From: an uncultured Pelosinus sp.
GTDB lineage: Bacteria; Bacillota; Negativicutes; UMGS1260
DNA length: 64,000 bases
Direction: 5' to 3'
Assembly (NCBI GenBank): GCA_900550105.1
Contig: URQW01000005.1
Location: forward strand, 1 to 64,000
The notes beneath the pieces are model-generated. The model searched no databases, was not told the origin of the DNA, and saw only the letters and a program-made list of their open reading frames with translations. Positions 14,204 to 23,730 of the stretch are shown one piece after another. Each line of letters starts with the position of its first letter. The stretch's first letter is position 1. Position numbers and translations under genes: made by a program.

Positions 14204-16204
14204 CTAAAAGAAGAGCAACGGTGCAATAATTAAAGAAATCGTTCCGGCCACTTTAATGAGGGGGTTCATTGCCGGTCCTGAAGTATCCTTAAAGGGATCG
14301 CCAACCGTATCGCCAATAACAGCAGCCGCATGAGTCGGTGTGCCTTTACCGCCGTACTGACCTGATTCGATGTACTTCTTAGCATTATCCCAAGCTCCGC
14401 CGGCATTGGCCATGAAAATCGCCATAAGTACGCCAGCAGCCGTAACCCCGGCTAAAAAGCCAGCAAGCGCTTTTGCGCCAAGAACAAAGCCGACAAAAAT
14501 CGGCGATCCGACGGCAAACAGGCCTGGTACCATCATCTCACGAATAGCCGCCCGCGTGGAAATATCAACGCAACGAGCATAATCCGGTCGTCCCGTTCCT
14601 TCCATAATGCCAGAAATTTCACGAAATTGACGGCGTACTTCGCCGATCATTTCAAAGGCAGCCTTCCCAACTGCTTCCATGGTAAAGGCGCAAACAAGAA
14701 ACGGCAGTGTCGCTCCTAAGAAGATCCCGATAAGCACACCTGGTTCAGTCAGATTCACCACGAGATGACCACCGATAAGTAACGAACTAAGCTTAGGATT
14801 CTTCGCCACTTCTTCACCAAAAGCAGTAAAGAGAGCTAATGCCGTCAAAGCGGCAGAACCGATCGCAAAGCCTTTCGCAATCGCGGCTGTCGTATTGCCT
14901 ACAGCATCAAGCTGATCCGTCGTTTTCCGTACATTCGGTTCCAGTTCAGCCATTTCAGCAATGCCGCCAGCATTATCAGCAACAGGACCAAAGCTATCGA
15001 CAGCAACAACCATGCCAGCGGTGCAAAGCATGCCCATAGCAGCCATAGCAATACCGTAAATACCAGCCTGTTGAAAGGCAATCGCTGTAGCGATACAAAA
15101 AACAACCATAGGTAAAGCCGTACTTCTTAAGCCATTAGCAATACCAGCAATAATATTGGTGGCAGCGCCAGTCTGAGATGCATCGGCAATCAGGCGAGTC
15201 GGTTTTTTCGCATGGGACGTATAATACTCCGTAATCGAACCGACAAGCACATTGACGATAAGACCGCAAACCACAGCAATAAAAATACCTAATCCTTTAC
15301 TGCCGAAGGTAGCCGTAGCCAGAAAGTAGGCAAGGACTGCTACAATGAGGTTCGTTCCCCAAAGACCACGATTCAAAGCAGCCTGAGGATCGCCATTTTC
15401 GCCGGTCCGCACCAAAAAGGTACTCACAAGGGCGGCAAAAATCCCAGCAGCGCCCAAGAGCAGCGGGAAAATAACGCCATCAACGCCAAAAAGTCCGTTG
15501 CCAATGAGCATAGCGGCAATCGCCGTAGCGCCATAAGATTCAAACAAGTCAGCTCCCATGCCTGCCGTATCGCCGACATTATCGCCGACATTATCAGCAA
15601 TAACGGCCGGATTCCGTGGGTCATCCTCGGGAATCCCAGCCTCGACTTTGCCGACGAGGTCGGCCCCGACATCAGCTGCTTTCGTAAAAATACCACCGCC
15701 AACACGAGCGAAAAAAGCAATGGCGCTGGCGCCGAAAGCAAAGCTATTGATCACGCTAGGATCGCCAAAGATTAAATAAAGAACAGATACGCCAAGCAGT
15801 CCGAGTCCCACAACAGACATCCCCATAACCGCCCCAGCGCGAAACGAAACACTTAACGCTTTGTTGAGGCTGGTTCTGGCTGCTTCTGTTGTGCGGGCGT
15901 TCGCTTTTGTTGTCGAGCTCATGCCAATATAACCAGCAATGGCTGAACAAACTGCGCCCACTAAAAAGGAAATAGCGAGTTTATATCCGGAAACAACAAA
16001 CAAGAGGACAAAGATAATGACAGTAAACGGAATGAGGGTTTTATACTGGCGGTTTAAAAATGCCATAGCCCCTTCAAAAATCGCCTGTGACAGGCCTTGC
16101 ATTTTCTCATTACCGGGATTCTCCCTGAGGACGCTCGCAGCAAGATACGCTGCAAAAAGCAATGCGACAACTCCGGCAACAGGTGCAATGTAGATCATTT
16201 CCAT
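14204..16204 (-). CDS. hppA: K+-dependent membrane-bound ion-pumping pyrophosphatase
   Basis: A 666-residue integral membrane protein with about 16 membrane helices. It couples pyrophosphate hydrolysis to H+ or Na+ export across the cytoplasmic membrane. The substrate-binding acidic motifs are intact: DVGADLVGKVEAGIPEDD at about 178-195 and DNVGDNVGD at 204-212. At the site that separates the two classes it reads GNTTAA (A440), the potassium-dependent type, not GNTTKA. Whether it pumps Na+ or H+ cannot be decided by eye. The start is ATG 16204 behind AGGAGG. It follows secG by 59 bp without a terminator, so the two may share a transcript. Confidence 0.95.
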   Translation of the reverse strand: MEMIYIAPVAGVVALLFAAYLAASVLRENPGNEKMQGLSQAIFEGAMAFLNRQYKTLIPFTVIIFVLLFVVSGYKLAISFLVGAVCSAIAGYIGMSSTTKANARTTEAARTSLNKALSVSFRAGAVMGMSVVGLGLLGVSVLYLIFGDPSVINSFAFGASAIAFFARVGGGIFTKAADVGADLVGKVEAGIPEDDPRNPAVIADNVGDNVGDTAGMGADLFESYGATAIAAMLIGNGLFGVDGVIFPLLLGAAGIFAALVSTFLVRTGENGDPQAALNRGLWGTNLIVAVLAYFLATATFGSKGLGIFIAVVCGLIVNVLVGSITEYYTSHAKKPTRLIADASQTGAATNIIAGIANGLRSTALPMVVFCIATAIAFQQAGIYGIAMAAMGMLCTAGMVVAVDSFGPVADNAGGIAEMAELEPNVRKTTDQLDAVGNTTAAIAKGFAIGSAALTALALFTAFGEEVAKNPKLSSLLIGGHLVVNLTEPGVLIGIFLGATLPFLVCAFTMEAVGKAAFEMIGEVRRQFREISGIMEGTGRPDYARCVDISTRAAIREMMVPGLFAVGSPIFVGFVLGAKALAGFLAGVTAAGVLMAIFMANAGGAWDNAKKYIESGQYGGKGTPTHAAAVIGDTVGDPFKDTSGPAMNPLIKVAGTISLIIAPLLFF

Positions 16205-16263
16205 TTTTGCATTCCTCCTTTATTTGGCTTACCAGAAAAAACCTTCCGCCAAATGCCCGGATT

Positions 16264-16494
16264 CTATTGTGAAAGTTTGACTAAGACCATGGTGACAATA
16301 GCGAACAAAACGCCTAGTACCATCGTTGCTTTCGCCAGAATTTCATCAACGCCTTTTTTCTTACCGCCGAAGATCGCTTCTGCGCCGCCGCTAATCGAAC
16401 CGCCCATGCCGGCGCTTTTACCGGACTGCAGAACGACTGTGGCGATAAGAGCCAGGCAAATAACGGCCTCTACAACCATCAGTGCTGTATACAA
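16264..16494 (-). CDS. secG: preprotein translocase subunit SecG
   Basis: A 76-residue subunit of the SecYEG channel with two membrane helices (about 5-23 and 53-73). They are joined by the glycine-rich loop QSGKSAGMGGSISGGAE that typifies SecG. The start is the rare codon TTG at 16494, fixed by AGGGGG nine bases upstream. A later ATG would cut into the first helix. It lies after the eno terminator and before hppA. Confidence 0.93.
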   Translation of the reverse strand: MYTALMVVEAVICLALIATVVLQSGKSAGMGGSISGGAEAIFGGKKKGVDEILAKATMVLGVLFAIVTMVLVKLSQ

Positions 16495-16552
16495 AGATAT
16501 ACACCCCCTACTTTATACAATTCATTGTAGCATACATTAAATGGCATCCGCA

Positions 16553-16589
16553 AGAGACCCTGAAAAGCGCTCTGCTTTTCAGGGTCTCT
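16553..16589 (-). terminator. terminator of eno
   Basis: A perfect 16-bp stem (AGAGACCCTGAAAAGC and its complement) with a 5-nt loop lies 23 bases past the eno stop. It ends the glycolytic operon, though the U tail is short and some read-through into secG is likely. Confidence 0.8.
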
Positions 16590-16611
16590 AAATTTGAAGC
16601 AACTATGCAAT

Positions 16612-17898
16612 TTATTTCAGGTTATAAAACACTTTACGGCCTTTATATTGCGCTAAAGTGCTCAGTTCTTCTTCAATACGCAGCAGCTGATTGAACTTAG
16701 CAACGCGGTCCGTACGAGTCGGCGCGCCTGTTTTGATTTGGCCAGCATTCACAGCTACGGCGATATCAGCGATCGTAGCGTCTTCGGTTTCCCCGCTGCG
16801 ATGAGAAATTACGCAAGTGTAGCCAGCGCGTTTCGCCATTTCAATCGTATCAAAGGTTTCTGTCAGCGTACCAATCTGATTGACTTTAATCAAAATAGAG
16901 TTCGCTGTCTGTTGTTTGATGCCTTGGCTGAGGCGTTCCGTATTCGTTACGAATAAGTCATCGCCAACGATCTGAATTTTGCTGCCTAGTTTATCTGTAA
17001 GCAACTTCCAGCCATCCCAGTCGTCTTCACTGAGACCGTCTTCCAAGGAGATAATTGGGTATTTGGCGACAAGCGCTTCATAGTAGGCAACCATTTCTTC
17101 GGAAGTTTTTACAACGCCTTCGCCTTCTAGATGATACTTGCCATCTTTATATAGTTCCGTTGCGGCCGTATCAATGGCTAAAACGATTTGTTCGCCTGGT
17201 TTGTAGCCCGCTTTTTCAATGGCTTCTACAATCGCCGCGAGCGCTTCTTCATTCGAAGCAAGATCCGGCGCAAAGCCGCCTTCATCGCCGATCGCTGTAT
17301 TTAAGCCTTTATCTTTCAATACTTTTTTCAAAGTATGATAGATTTCAGCATTCCAACGCAGACCTTCCGCAAAGCTTGGAGCGCCGACAGGCATGATCAT
17401 GAATTCTTGAATATCGACGGTGTTGTCAGCGTGTTTACCGCCATTTAAAATATTCATCATTGGTACAGGCAGTTCTTTGGCATTGATACCGCCAAGATAC
17501 TGATAGAGAGGCAGTCCAATCGATTCTGCGGCGGCTTTCGCGGCGGCAATGGAAACGCCAAGAATGGCATTGGCGCCGAGTTTGGCTTTGTTGGGCGTAC
17601 CGTCCAGTTCCAGCATCAATTTGTCAATGCCAATCTGATCAAGAGCATCCATACCAATTACTTCCGGAGCAATCAGGTCGTTGACGTTTTTCACAGCGTT
17701 CTGTACGCCTTTACCTAAATAACGGCTCTTGTCGCCATCGCGCAGTTCTACGGCTTCATAAGCGCCAGTTGAAGCGCCAGATGGAACAGCGGCGCGGCCT
17801 CTAGTGCCATCTTCTAAATATACATCTACTTCCACGGTAGGGTTTCCGCGGGAATCCATAATTTCACGAGCAAATACATCAGAAATAATTGTCGACAT
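16612..17898 (-). CDS. eno: enolase
   Basis: A 428-residue cytoplasmic enzyme converting 2-phosphoglycerate to phosphoenolpyruvate. All landmarks are present: SGASTGAYEAVELRDGD, GDEGGFAPD, the metal ligands in SLEDGLSEDDWDGW and IVGDDLFVTN, the catalytic lysine in ILIKVNQIGTLTET, and the signature SHRSGETEDATIADIAVA. Length is standard. It is the last gene of the cggR-gap-pgk/tpiA-gpmI-eno operon, 28 bp after gpmI. Confidence 0.98.
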   Translation of the reverse strand: MSTIISDVFAREIMDSRGNPTVEVDVYLEDGTRGRAAVPSGASTGAYEAVELRDGDKSRYLGKGVQNAVKNVNDLIAPEVIGMDALDQIGIDKLMLELDGTPNKAKLGANAILGVSIAAAKAAAESIGLPLYQYLGGINAKELPVPMMNILNGGKHADNTVDIQEFMIMPVGAPSFAEGLRWNAEIYHTLKKVLKDKGLNTAIGDEGGFAPDLASNEEALAAIVEAIEKAGYKPGEQIVLAIDTAATELYKDGKYHLEGEGVVKTSEEMVAYYEALVAKYPIISLEDGLSEDDWDGWKLLTDKLGSKIQIVGDDLFVTNTERLSQGIKQQTANSILIKVNQIGTLTETFDTIEMAKRAGYTCVISHRSGETEDATIADIAVAVNAGQIKTGAPTRTDRVAKFNQLLRIEEELSTLAQYKGRKVFYNLK

Positions 17899-17926
17899 TG
17901 TAAAACCTCCTACAATAATTTACGCT

Positions 17927-19465
17927 TTATTTTTCCAGCAAAGATGTGCCAGTCATCACAGCAGGCTGCGTCACCTTAGCTAAATCAAGAATCGTCGGCG
18001 CAAGATCAGCGAGACGACCTTCCTTCAGTTTGGCGCCACGATGCTGCTCAGAAATCAGAATGAGCGGCACTCGGTTTGTCGTATGAGCCGTAAAGGGCGT
18101 TTTATTCACTTCGTCATACATATACTCCGCATTGCCATGATCGGCTGTAACAAGAACGATCCCACCGCGATCATGCAGTGCATCAACGACACGACCGAGG
18201 CACGTATCAACCGTTTCAACAGCGCTAACCGCAGCATTCATAACACCAGTATGCCCCACCATATCACCATTCGCAAAATTTAAAATGATGAGATCATGTT
18301 TGCCTGACTGAATTTCCGCTACTACGCGGTCAGTAACCTCCACCGCACTCATGGAAGGCTTCAAATCATAGGTGGCTACCTTAGGTGAAGGAATCAAAGC
18401 ACGATCTTCCCCTTCGTAAGGCTGTTCTTCGCCGCCGTTAAAAAAGTAAGTCACATGGGCATACTTTTCGGTTTCGGCAATGCGGAGCTGTTTTAAGCCT
18501 GCTTCGCTAAACACCTGTCCTAAAGTCTGGCGAATCTCCTGCGGCGGATAAGCTACAGGTACGCCAAAGGTTTCGTCATATTGCGTCATGGACGCAAACT
18601 GAACAGGTAAGTAGCCTTTTTCCCGCACAAAACCCGCAAAGTCTTCCTTGATGAAGGTTTGCGTTAACTGACGAGCACGGTCGGGCCGGAAGTTGAAGAA
18701 CACGATGCCATCGCCCGCCTTGACACCACAGGTGGAACAAGCAACGGCCGTCGGTTTGACAAACTCATCGGTTTCCCCGCGTTCATAGGCGGCCTGCAAT
18801 GCTTCCACTGCAGTTTTCGCCTGGAAACCAGTGCGGCTTACAATGGCGTCATAGGCAAGTTGCGTTCTTTCCCAGCGTTTATCACGATCCATTGCGTAAT
18901 AACGGCCAGCGATCGTCGCGATCGCGCCAATACCGGTTTGGGCCATAGCCGCTTCCAGTTCGTCAATATATGCTTTAGCGCTCGATGGCGGCACATCACG
19001 CCCATCGAGAAAGGCATGAATATAGACTTCCTTCAAGCCCTGCTCTTTCGCCATAGCGACAAGGGCTTTGAGATGACCAATATGACTATGAACGCCGCCG
19101 TCAGACAAGAGCCCCATCAGATGCAGAGCGCCATCTTTCTGCTTTGTTTCATTCATAACTTGCAGCAAAACAGGATTTTGATAAAATTCGCCGTCCCGAA
19201 TGGCTTTGGTAATCCGCGTAAGCTCTTGATAGACAACCCGGCCAGCGCCAATATTCAAATGGCCGACCTCGGAATTGCCCATCTGTCCGTCAGGCAAGCC
19301 TACGGCTTCACCGGAGCAGGCCAGAGTCGTATGCGGATACATTTCCGAGTACAGTGTCATATGGGGCGTATTTCCCTTTGCCACTGCATTAAAAGGATCA
19401 TCAGCCCGGCCGATTCCCCATCCGTCTAAAATGACTAAGGCGATTGGACTTTTCAATTTACTCAT
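17927..19465 (-). CDS. gpmI: 2,3-bisphosphoglycerate-independent phosphoglycerate mutase
   Basis: A 512-residue Mn2+-dependent enzyme of the alkaline-phosphatase superfamily that interconverts 3- and 2-phosphoglycerate. The N-terminal metal site ILDGWGIG and the phosphoserine loop GQMGNSEVGHLNIGAGR are intact. The C-terminal metal motifs NFANGDMVGHTG and TADHGNAEYM are also present. ATG 19465, behind a GGGGGG-rich site, gives MSKLKSPIALVIL and a standard length. The open frame to 19489 is not needed. It is the fourth gene of the glycolytic operon. Confidence 0.97.
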   Translation of the reverse strand: MSKLKSPIALVILDGWGIGRADDPFNAVAKGNTPHMTLYSEMYPHTTLACSGEAVGLPDGQMGNSEVGHLNIGAGRVVYQELTRITKAIRDGEFYQNPVLLQVMNETKQKDGALHLMGLLSDGGVHSHIGHLKALVAMAKEQGLKEVYIHAFLDGRDVPPSSAKAYIDELEAAMAQTGIGAIATIAGRYYAMDRDKRWERTQLAYDAIVSRTGFQAKTAVEALQAAYERGETDEFVKPTAVACSTCGVKAGDGIVFFNFRPDRARQLTQTFIKEDFAGFVREKGYLPVQFASMTQYDETFGVPVAYPPQEIRQTLGQVFSEAGLKQLRIAETEKYAHVTYFFNGGEEQPYEGEDRALIPSPKVATYDLKPSMSAVEVTDRVVAEIQSGKHDLIILNFANGDMVGHTGVMNAAVSAVETVDTCLGRVVDALHDRGGIVLVTADHGNAEYMYDEVNKTPFTAHTTNRVPLILISEQHRGAKLKEGRLADLAPTILDLAKVTQPAVMTGTSLLEK

Positions 19466-19540
19466 GGCCTTCCCCCCTAACAGATCCATTTCTTATTCTA
19501 TTGCACGATGAATCAAGGTTTATAATTCGTAGTTTATGAC

Positions 19541-21463
19541 TCAATAGTTGATAATTTTAGCAAAGCCGTCGGCTTCGAGCGCTGCACCGCCCACCAGGGC
19601 GCCGTCAATATCGCTTTTCGCCATGAGTTCGCTAATATTCGAAGCCTTCACGCTGCCGCCGTAAAGAATGCGCACAGCCTCCGCTGCTTCATCGCCTACA
19701 AGTTCCGCTACTTTCGTACGGATCACAGCGCAAACTTCATTGGCGTCGTCAGAAGAAGCTGTCCGGCCTGTGCCGATGGCCCAGATCGGTTCATAAGCAA
19801 TGACGAGTCCAGCCACTTCACTTGCCGTAAGACCAGCTAGACCAGCGGCGACCTGACCATTCACCCAGCTTTTCGTTTCGCCCGCTTCTTTTTGCGCCAG
19901 ACTTTCGCCAACGCAGAAAATCGGCAAGAGTTTCGCCGCAAGAGCTGCTTTAATTTTCTTATTGACGGTTTCATCAGTTTCGGCGAAATATTCCCGCCGT
20001 TCCGAATGGCCAATAATTACGGCTTCACAGCCAATATCGACAAGCATGGCTGGAGCGATTTCACCAGTAAAAGCGCCTTTGGCTTCAAAGTGAACATTTT
20101 GCGCCGCTACTTGAATCTCACTGTCTTTCACAGCCGCAGTTACTGCTGCTAATGCCGTAAAGGGCGGGGCAATAACGACTTGCGCTACCGCGCCTTTAGC
20201 TGCGCCGATTAACGCCTGAGCCAATTCTACTGCTTCCGCAACCGTTTTATGCATCTTCCAGTTTCCCGCAATCACTGGACGTCTCATGTCCGCCAGAGCG
20301 GCAATACCAGGAAGAATCTTACCTTCTAAATATTCGAGCGAAGCGCCGCCGCCTGTAGAAATATGACTGATTTTTTCAGCAAGACCGGTCTTTTCTAAAG
20401 CAGCAATGGAATCGCCGCCGCCGACGATACTGGTAGCGCCTGATTCGGCTACCGCTTTCGCTACGGCCTCAGTCCCCTTCGCAAAGGCATCCATTTCAAA
20501 GACGCCCATGGGTCCGTTCCAAACGACGGTCTTAACACCAGCAAGAGCAGCAGCAAAAGCTGCCTGACTTTTGGCGCCAATATCAAGAGCCATGCCCGCT
20601 TCGTCAATTTGATCAACAGGAACGGTTTTATGGGGAGCATCAGCTGCAAAAGCCGCCGCTACAACTACATCTTCAGGCAGCAACAGATTGACCTTTCTTT
20701 CCTTCGCTTTGGCAATGAGTTCTTTCGCCAAATCAATTTTTTCTGCTTCTACCAAGGATTTACCGGTTTTATAGCCCTGAGCCGCTAGGAAGGTATTAGC
20801 CATCCCGCCGCCAATAATGAGTGTATCCACTTTGGTTAAGAGATTGTCAATTACACCGATTTTATCGGAAACTTTCGCACCGCCGATAATGGCTGCAAAA
20901 GGACGAGCCGGATTGGCCACAGCCTGACCGACAAAAGCAATTTCTTTTTCCATTAAGAAACCAGCTACCATGGGGATGAACTTCGTGATCCCTTCGACCG
21001 AAGCATGGGCCCGATGGGATACGCCGAAAGCGTCATTGACTGCCACATCAGCCAGTTCCGCCAATTGACGGGAGAACTCTGGATCATTCTTTTCTTCGGC
21101 CTTATGATAGCGCAGATTTTCTAACAACAAAATCTGACCAGGCTGTAACGCCATGGCTTTTTCTTTGGCAACAGGTCCGATACAATCTTCGGCAAACAAA
21201 ATTTCCTTGCCAAGTAAAGTGCCGAGCGCTTTAGCCACAGGTTGCAAACTGAATTCTGGCACTCTTTCGCCTTTTGGCCGTCCCAAATGAGCTGCCAAAA
21301 CGAGTGAAGCCCCTTGTTCCAAAAGATAGTTCAGTGTTGGCAGCGTAGCCCGAATCCGCGTATCGTCTGTAATGTTTTGGGCTTTGTCCATGGGTACATT
21401 GTAGTCGACCCGGACAAATACGCGCTTTCCTGTGAGAGAAATATCGCGAATTGATTTTTTCAC
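19541..21463 (-). CDS. pgk/tpiA: fused phosphoglycerate kinase / triosephosphate isomerase
   Basis: One uninterrupted 640-residue frame encodes two glycolytic enzymes. Residues 1-392 are a full phosphoglycerate kinase (RVDYNVPM at 18-25, AAHLGRPKGE at 57-66, WNGPMGVFE at 315-323, GGGDSIAAL at 348-356). Residues 393-640 are a full triosephosphate isomerase with K403 (GNWKMHK), H486 (GHSERRE) and E558 (AYEPIWAIGTG). The joint, ALADMRRPVIAGNWK, has no linker. Met393 would be the usual start of a separate TpiA, and only the PGK stop codon is missing. The same fusion order is known from Thermotoga. The start is GTG 21463 behind AGGAGG. Confidence 0.95.
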   Translation of the reverse strand: MKKSIRDISLTGKRVFVRVDYNVPMDKAQNITDDTRIRATLPTLNYLLEQGASLVLAAHLGRPKGERVPEFSLQPVAKALGTLLGKEILFAEDCIGPVAKEKAMALQPGQILLLENLRYHKAEEKNDPEFSRQLAELADVAVNDAFGVSHRAHASVEGITKFIPMVAGFLMEKEIAFVGQAVANPARPFAAIIGGAKVSDKIGVIDNLLTKVDTLIIGGGMANTFLAAQGYKTGKSLVEAEKIDLAKELIAKAKERKVNLLLPEDVVVAAAFAADAPHKTVPVDQIDEAGMALDIGAKSQAAFAAALAGVKTVVWNGPMGVFEMDAFAKGTEAVAKAVAESGATSIVGGGDSIAALEKTGLAEKISHISTGGGASLEYLEGKILPGIAALADMRRPVIAGNWKMHKTVAEAVELAQALIGAAKGAVAQVVIAPPFTALAAVTAAVKDSEIQVAAQNVHFEAKGAFTGEIAPAMLVDIGCEAVIIGHSERREYFAETDETVNKKIKAALAAKLLPIFCVGESLAQKEAGETKSWVNGQVAAGLAGLTASEVAGLVIAYEPIWAIGTGRTASSDDANEVCAVIRTKVAELVGDEAAEAVRILYGGSVKASNISELMAKSDIDGALVGGAALEADGFAKIINY

Positions 21464-21479
21464 AGTAAATTCCTCCTAA

Positions 21480-21508
21480 AAAGGGTCACAAGTAGCTTGT
21501 GACCCTTT
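21480..21508 (-). promoter_or_regulatory. intercistronic hairpin between gap and pgk/tpiA
   Basis: A perfect 13-bp stem (AAAGGGTCACAAG and its complement) with a 3-nt loop ends just before the AGGAGG of pgk/tpiA. The T run after it is short, so it may stabilise or process the gap end of the mRNA, or attenuate transcription, more than terminate it. Confidence 0.6.
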
Positions 21509-21538
21509 CGTTGTTTACTGATTGGCATTATGAATCGA

Positions 21539-22543
21539 TTAGAGGCCTTTTTTCGCAATATAGACAACTAAGTCTACAACGCGGTTCGAATAACCCCATT
21601 CATTGTCATACCAAGATACGACTTTGGCCATGCCGTCAACAACCATTGTGGACAGTGCATCAATCGTTGAGGAAGCGGGGCAATGGTTATAGTCAATTGA
21701 TACAAGCGGTTCTTCCGAATAATCCATGATACCTTTCAGTTCGTTCTCTGATGCTTTCTTCAAAGCTGCGTTAATTTCCTCCACAGTAGCCGGTTTTTCC
21801 AAATTTACCACTAAATCGGTAATGGAAACATTGGCTGTAGGCACACGCATAGCAAAACCGTTCAATTTGCCTTTCAGTTCAGGCAGTACAAGAGCTACCG
21901 CTTTCGCAGCGCCTGTCGTAGTCGGAATAATGCTCTTAGCCGCAGCACGAGCACGGCGCAAATCTTTATGGGGCAGATCAAGAATCTGCTGGTCATTCGT
22001 GTAGGAATGAACTGTTGTCATCAGGCCTTGTTTGATACCGAAGTTTTCCATCAGAACTTTGGCAAAAGGCGCCAAGCAGTTCGTCGTGCAGGAAGCGTTG
22101 GAAATAATATGATGCGCAGCAGCGTCATATTTGCCTTCGTTAACGCCCATAACAATGGTAATATCTTCCCCTTTAGCTGGAGCGGAGATAATAACTTTTT
22201 TAGCGCCTGCTTCAATATGAGCTTTGGCTTTGTCTCCTTCGGTAAAACGGCCAGTCGATTCAATAACAACTTCTACGCCAAGCGCTTTCCAAGGCAGTTT
22301 GGCTGGTTCCCGTTCAGCCAATACTTTAATTTTTTTGCCGTTAACAACAATATCAGAACCTTCTACTGTAACTTCTGCATCAATTTTACCGTGAATGGAA
22401 TCATATTTTAGAAGGTGAGCCAGCGTTTTTGCATCCGTTAAATCATTAACTGCCACAATTTCCACGTCGGGGTTATTCAAAGCTGCCCGAAATACGTTGC
22501 GACCAATTCGCCCAAAACCATTAATCCCTACTGTCGTTGCCAT
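21539..22543 (-). CDS. gap: glyceraldehyde-3-phosphate dehydrogenase
   Basis: A 334-residue NAD-dependent glycolytic GAPDH that oxidises glyceraldehyde 3-phosphate to 1,3-bisphosphoglycerate. The Rossmann start VGINGFGRIGRNVFRAAL and the catalytic cysteine motif SNASCTTNCLAP (C about 152) are intact. The coenzyme loop AVNDLTD matches NAD-specific enzymes. It lies 13 bp after cggR and is the first enzyme gene of the operon, an arrangement like the gapA operon of Bacillus subtilis. Confidence 0.97.
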   Translation of the reverse strand: MATTVGINGFGRIGRNVFRAALNNPDVEIVAVNDLTDAKTLAHLLKYDSIHGKIDAEVTVEGSDIVVNGKKIKVLAEREPAKLPWKALGVEVVIESTGRFTEGDKAKAHIEAGAKKVIISAPAKGEDITIVMGVNEGKYDAAAHHIISNASCTTNCLAPFAKVLMENFGIKQGLMTTVHSYTNDQQILDLPHKDLRRARAAAKSIIPTTTGAAKAVALVLPELKGKLNGFAMRVPTANVSITDLVVNLEKPATVEEINAALKKASENELKGIMDYSEEPLVSIDYNHCPASSTIDALSTMVVDGMAKVVSWYDNEWGYSNRVVDLVVYIAKKGL

Positions 22544-22556
22544 AATGTGATTCCTC

Positions 22557-23588
22557 CTATTTTTTGTTATGTATAATCATCTGCATGACTTTCGCCGCCG
22601 CTTCGTCAATGACGAGAATTCCGGTACGACTCGCTCTGGCAACGGCAATGACTGCCTCTGCCTTACTGGCGCCGCCGGCGACGGCAATTACGGAATCAAT
22701 GCCCGCTAAGTCACCCAAATGCAATCCCACGCTACTTGTTGCATAAACGATTTCCCCTGAAAGTGTACAGAAATGACCGAGAGCCTCGCCAACTGCCCCT
22801 TTTTCTAGCAGTTCTGCGACGACAGCGGGGTCCATCTTTCGCCGTCTAGCCATGGCGTCAGCTTGCCCGATACTATGAAGCAATACATTTGTATGCTGCG
22901 TCAACGCGCGAATTTCCTTGGCCTGGGGATCATTCGCCAAAATAACTTCCAGGGCACTTTCATGAATCCCATCAGGAATATGAAGCATCCGATAAGACCC
23001 GCCTAATTTTGCCGCCATTACCGCAGCAATCGTATTGGCCTGCAGTTCAACTTGCTCACCTAAGCCGCCACGGGCTGGAACAACAACCGAATTAGGCCGT
23101 GAAAAGGTAATTGATTCAGCTACCATCGACATGGTAGAACCGCCGCAAACACCGACGATCATGCCATCTTTTAGCTTTTCAGCGAGTAGCGTTGCCGCTG
23201 CTCTGCCTAATTCTTTTAAAACAGTATGATCCTGCTCAGCATCGCCAGGAATAATCATCACTTTTTCTAGCGCCAGACTCTGTTCCAGTTCTTCTTCTAA
23301 CGGAGTGAGTCCATGAACCAGTCTAATATAATCGGACAGATCCGCAATGAGCTGCTGCCCCTCAGCCGTGACAGTCATACCTAGTGAGCTAAAATCAAGC
23401 AGCCCGGCATTTTTCAAAAAATCCACTTGCGCTCGAATAATTCGTTCGCCTGTGTCAAGCAGCCCAGCCAATGCTCGCCTGCCAATCGGCTGAGCATATT
23501 GGATATGTCGCAGAATATGATAGCGTTCTTCAATAACAGCAATGAGTTCTGGAGCAATTTTGCGATGAATCTGGACTATCTTCTTCAT
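22557..23588 (-). CDS. cggR: central glycolytic genes regulator
   Basis: A 343-residue SorC/DeoR-type transcriptional repressor. The N-terminal winged helix (about 20-75, IGRRALAGLLDTGERIIRAQVDFL) is followed by a SorC sugar-phosphate-binding domain (GVCGGSTMSMVAESI, VVPARGGLGEQVELQANTIAA, VAGGASKAEAVIAVAR). In B. subtilis CggR represses the gapA operon and is released by fructose-1,6-bisphosphate. Position at the head of the gap operon and the operator upstream support the same role here. ATG 23588, behind AAGGAG, gives MKKIVQIHRK. The frame to 23648 is not needed. Confidence 0.93.
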   Translation of the reverse strand: MKKIVQIHRKIAPELIAVIEERYHILRHIQYAQPIGRRALAGLLDTGERIIRAQVDFLKNAGLLDFSSLGMTVTAEGQQLIADLSDYIRLVHGLTPLEEELEQSLALEKVMIIPGDAEQDHTVLKELGRAAATLLAEKLKDGMIVGVCGGSTMSMVAESITFSRPNSVVVPARGGLGEQVELQANTIAAVMAAKLGGSYRMLHIPDGIHESALEVILANDPQAKEIRALTQHTNVLLHSIGQADAMARRRKMDPAVVAELLEKGAVGEALGHFCTLSGEIVYATSSVGLHLGDLAGIDSVIAVAGGASKAEAVIAVARASRTGILVIDEAAAKVMQMIIHNKK

Positions 23589-23730
23589 GGGAAGGCTCCT
23601 TCTCCTTGAAAGGTTGCGCATGAACAAAAAATGACGTTTTTTAGCCAATTATGACAAACCTTCTCTTAGTATGCTTCTCTTTTTAACGAAAAATCCCTTC
23701 TAAGAAAAAATGAGTCATTGAATTTAGTTT

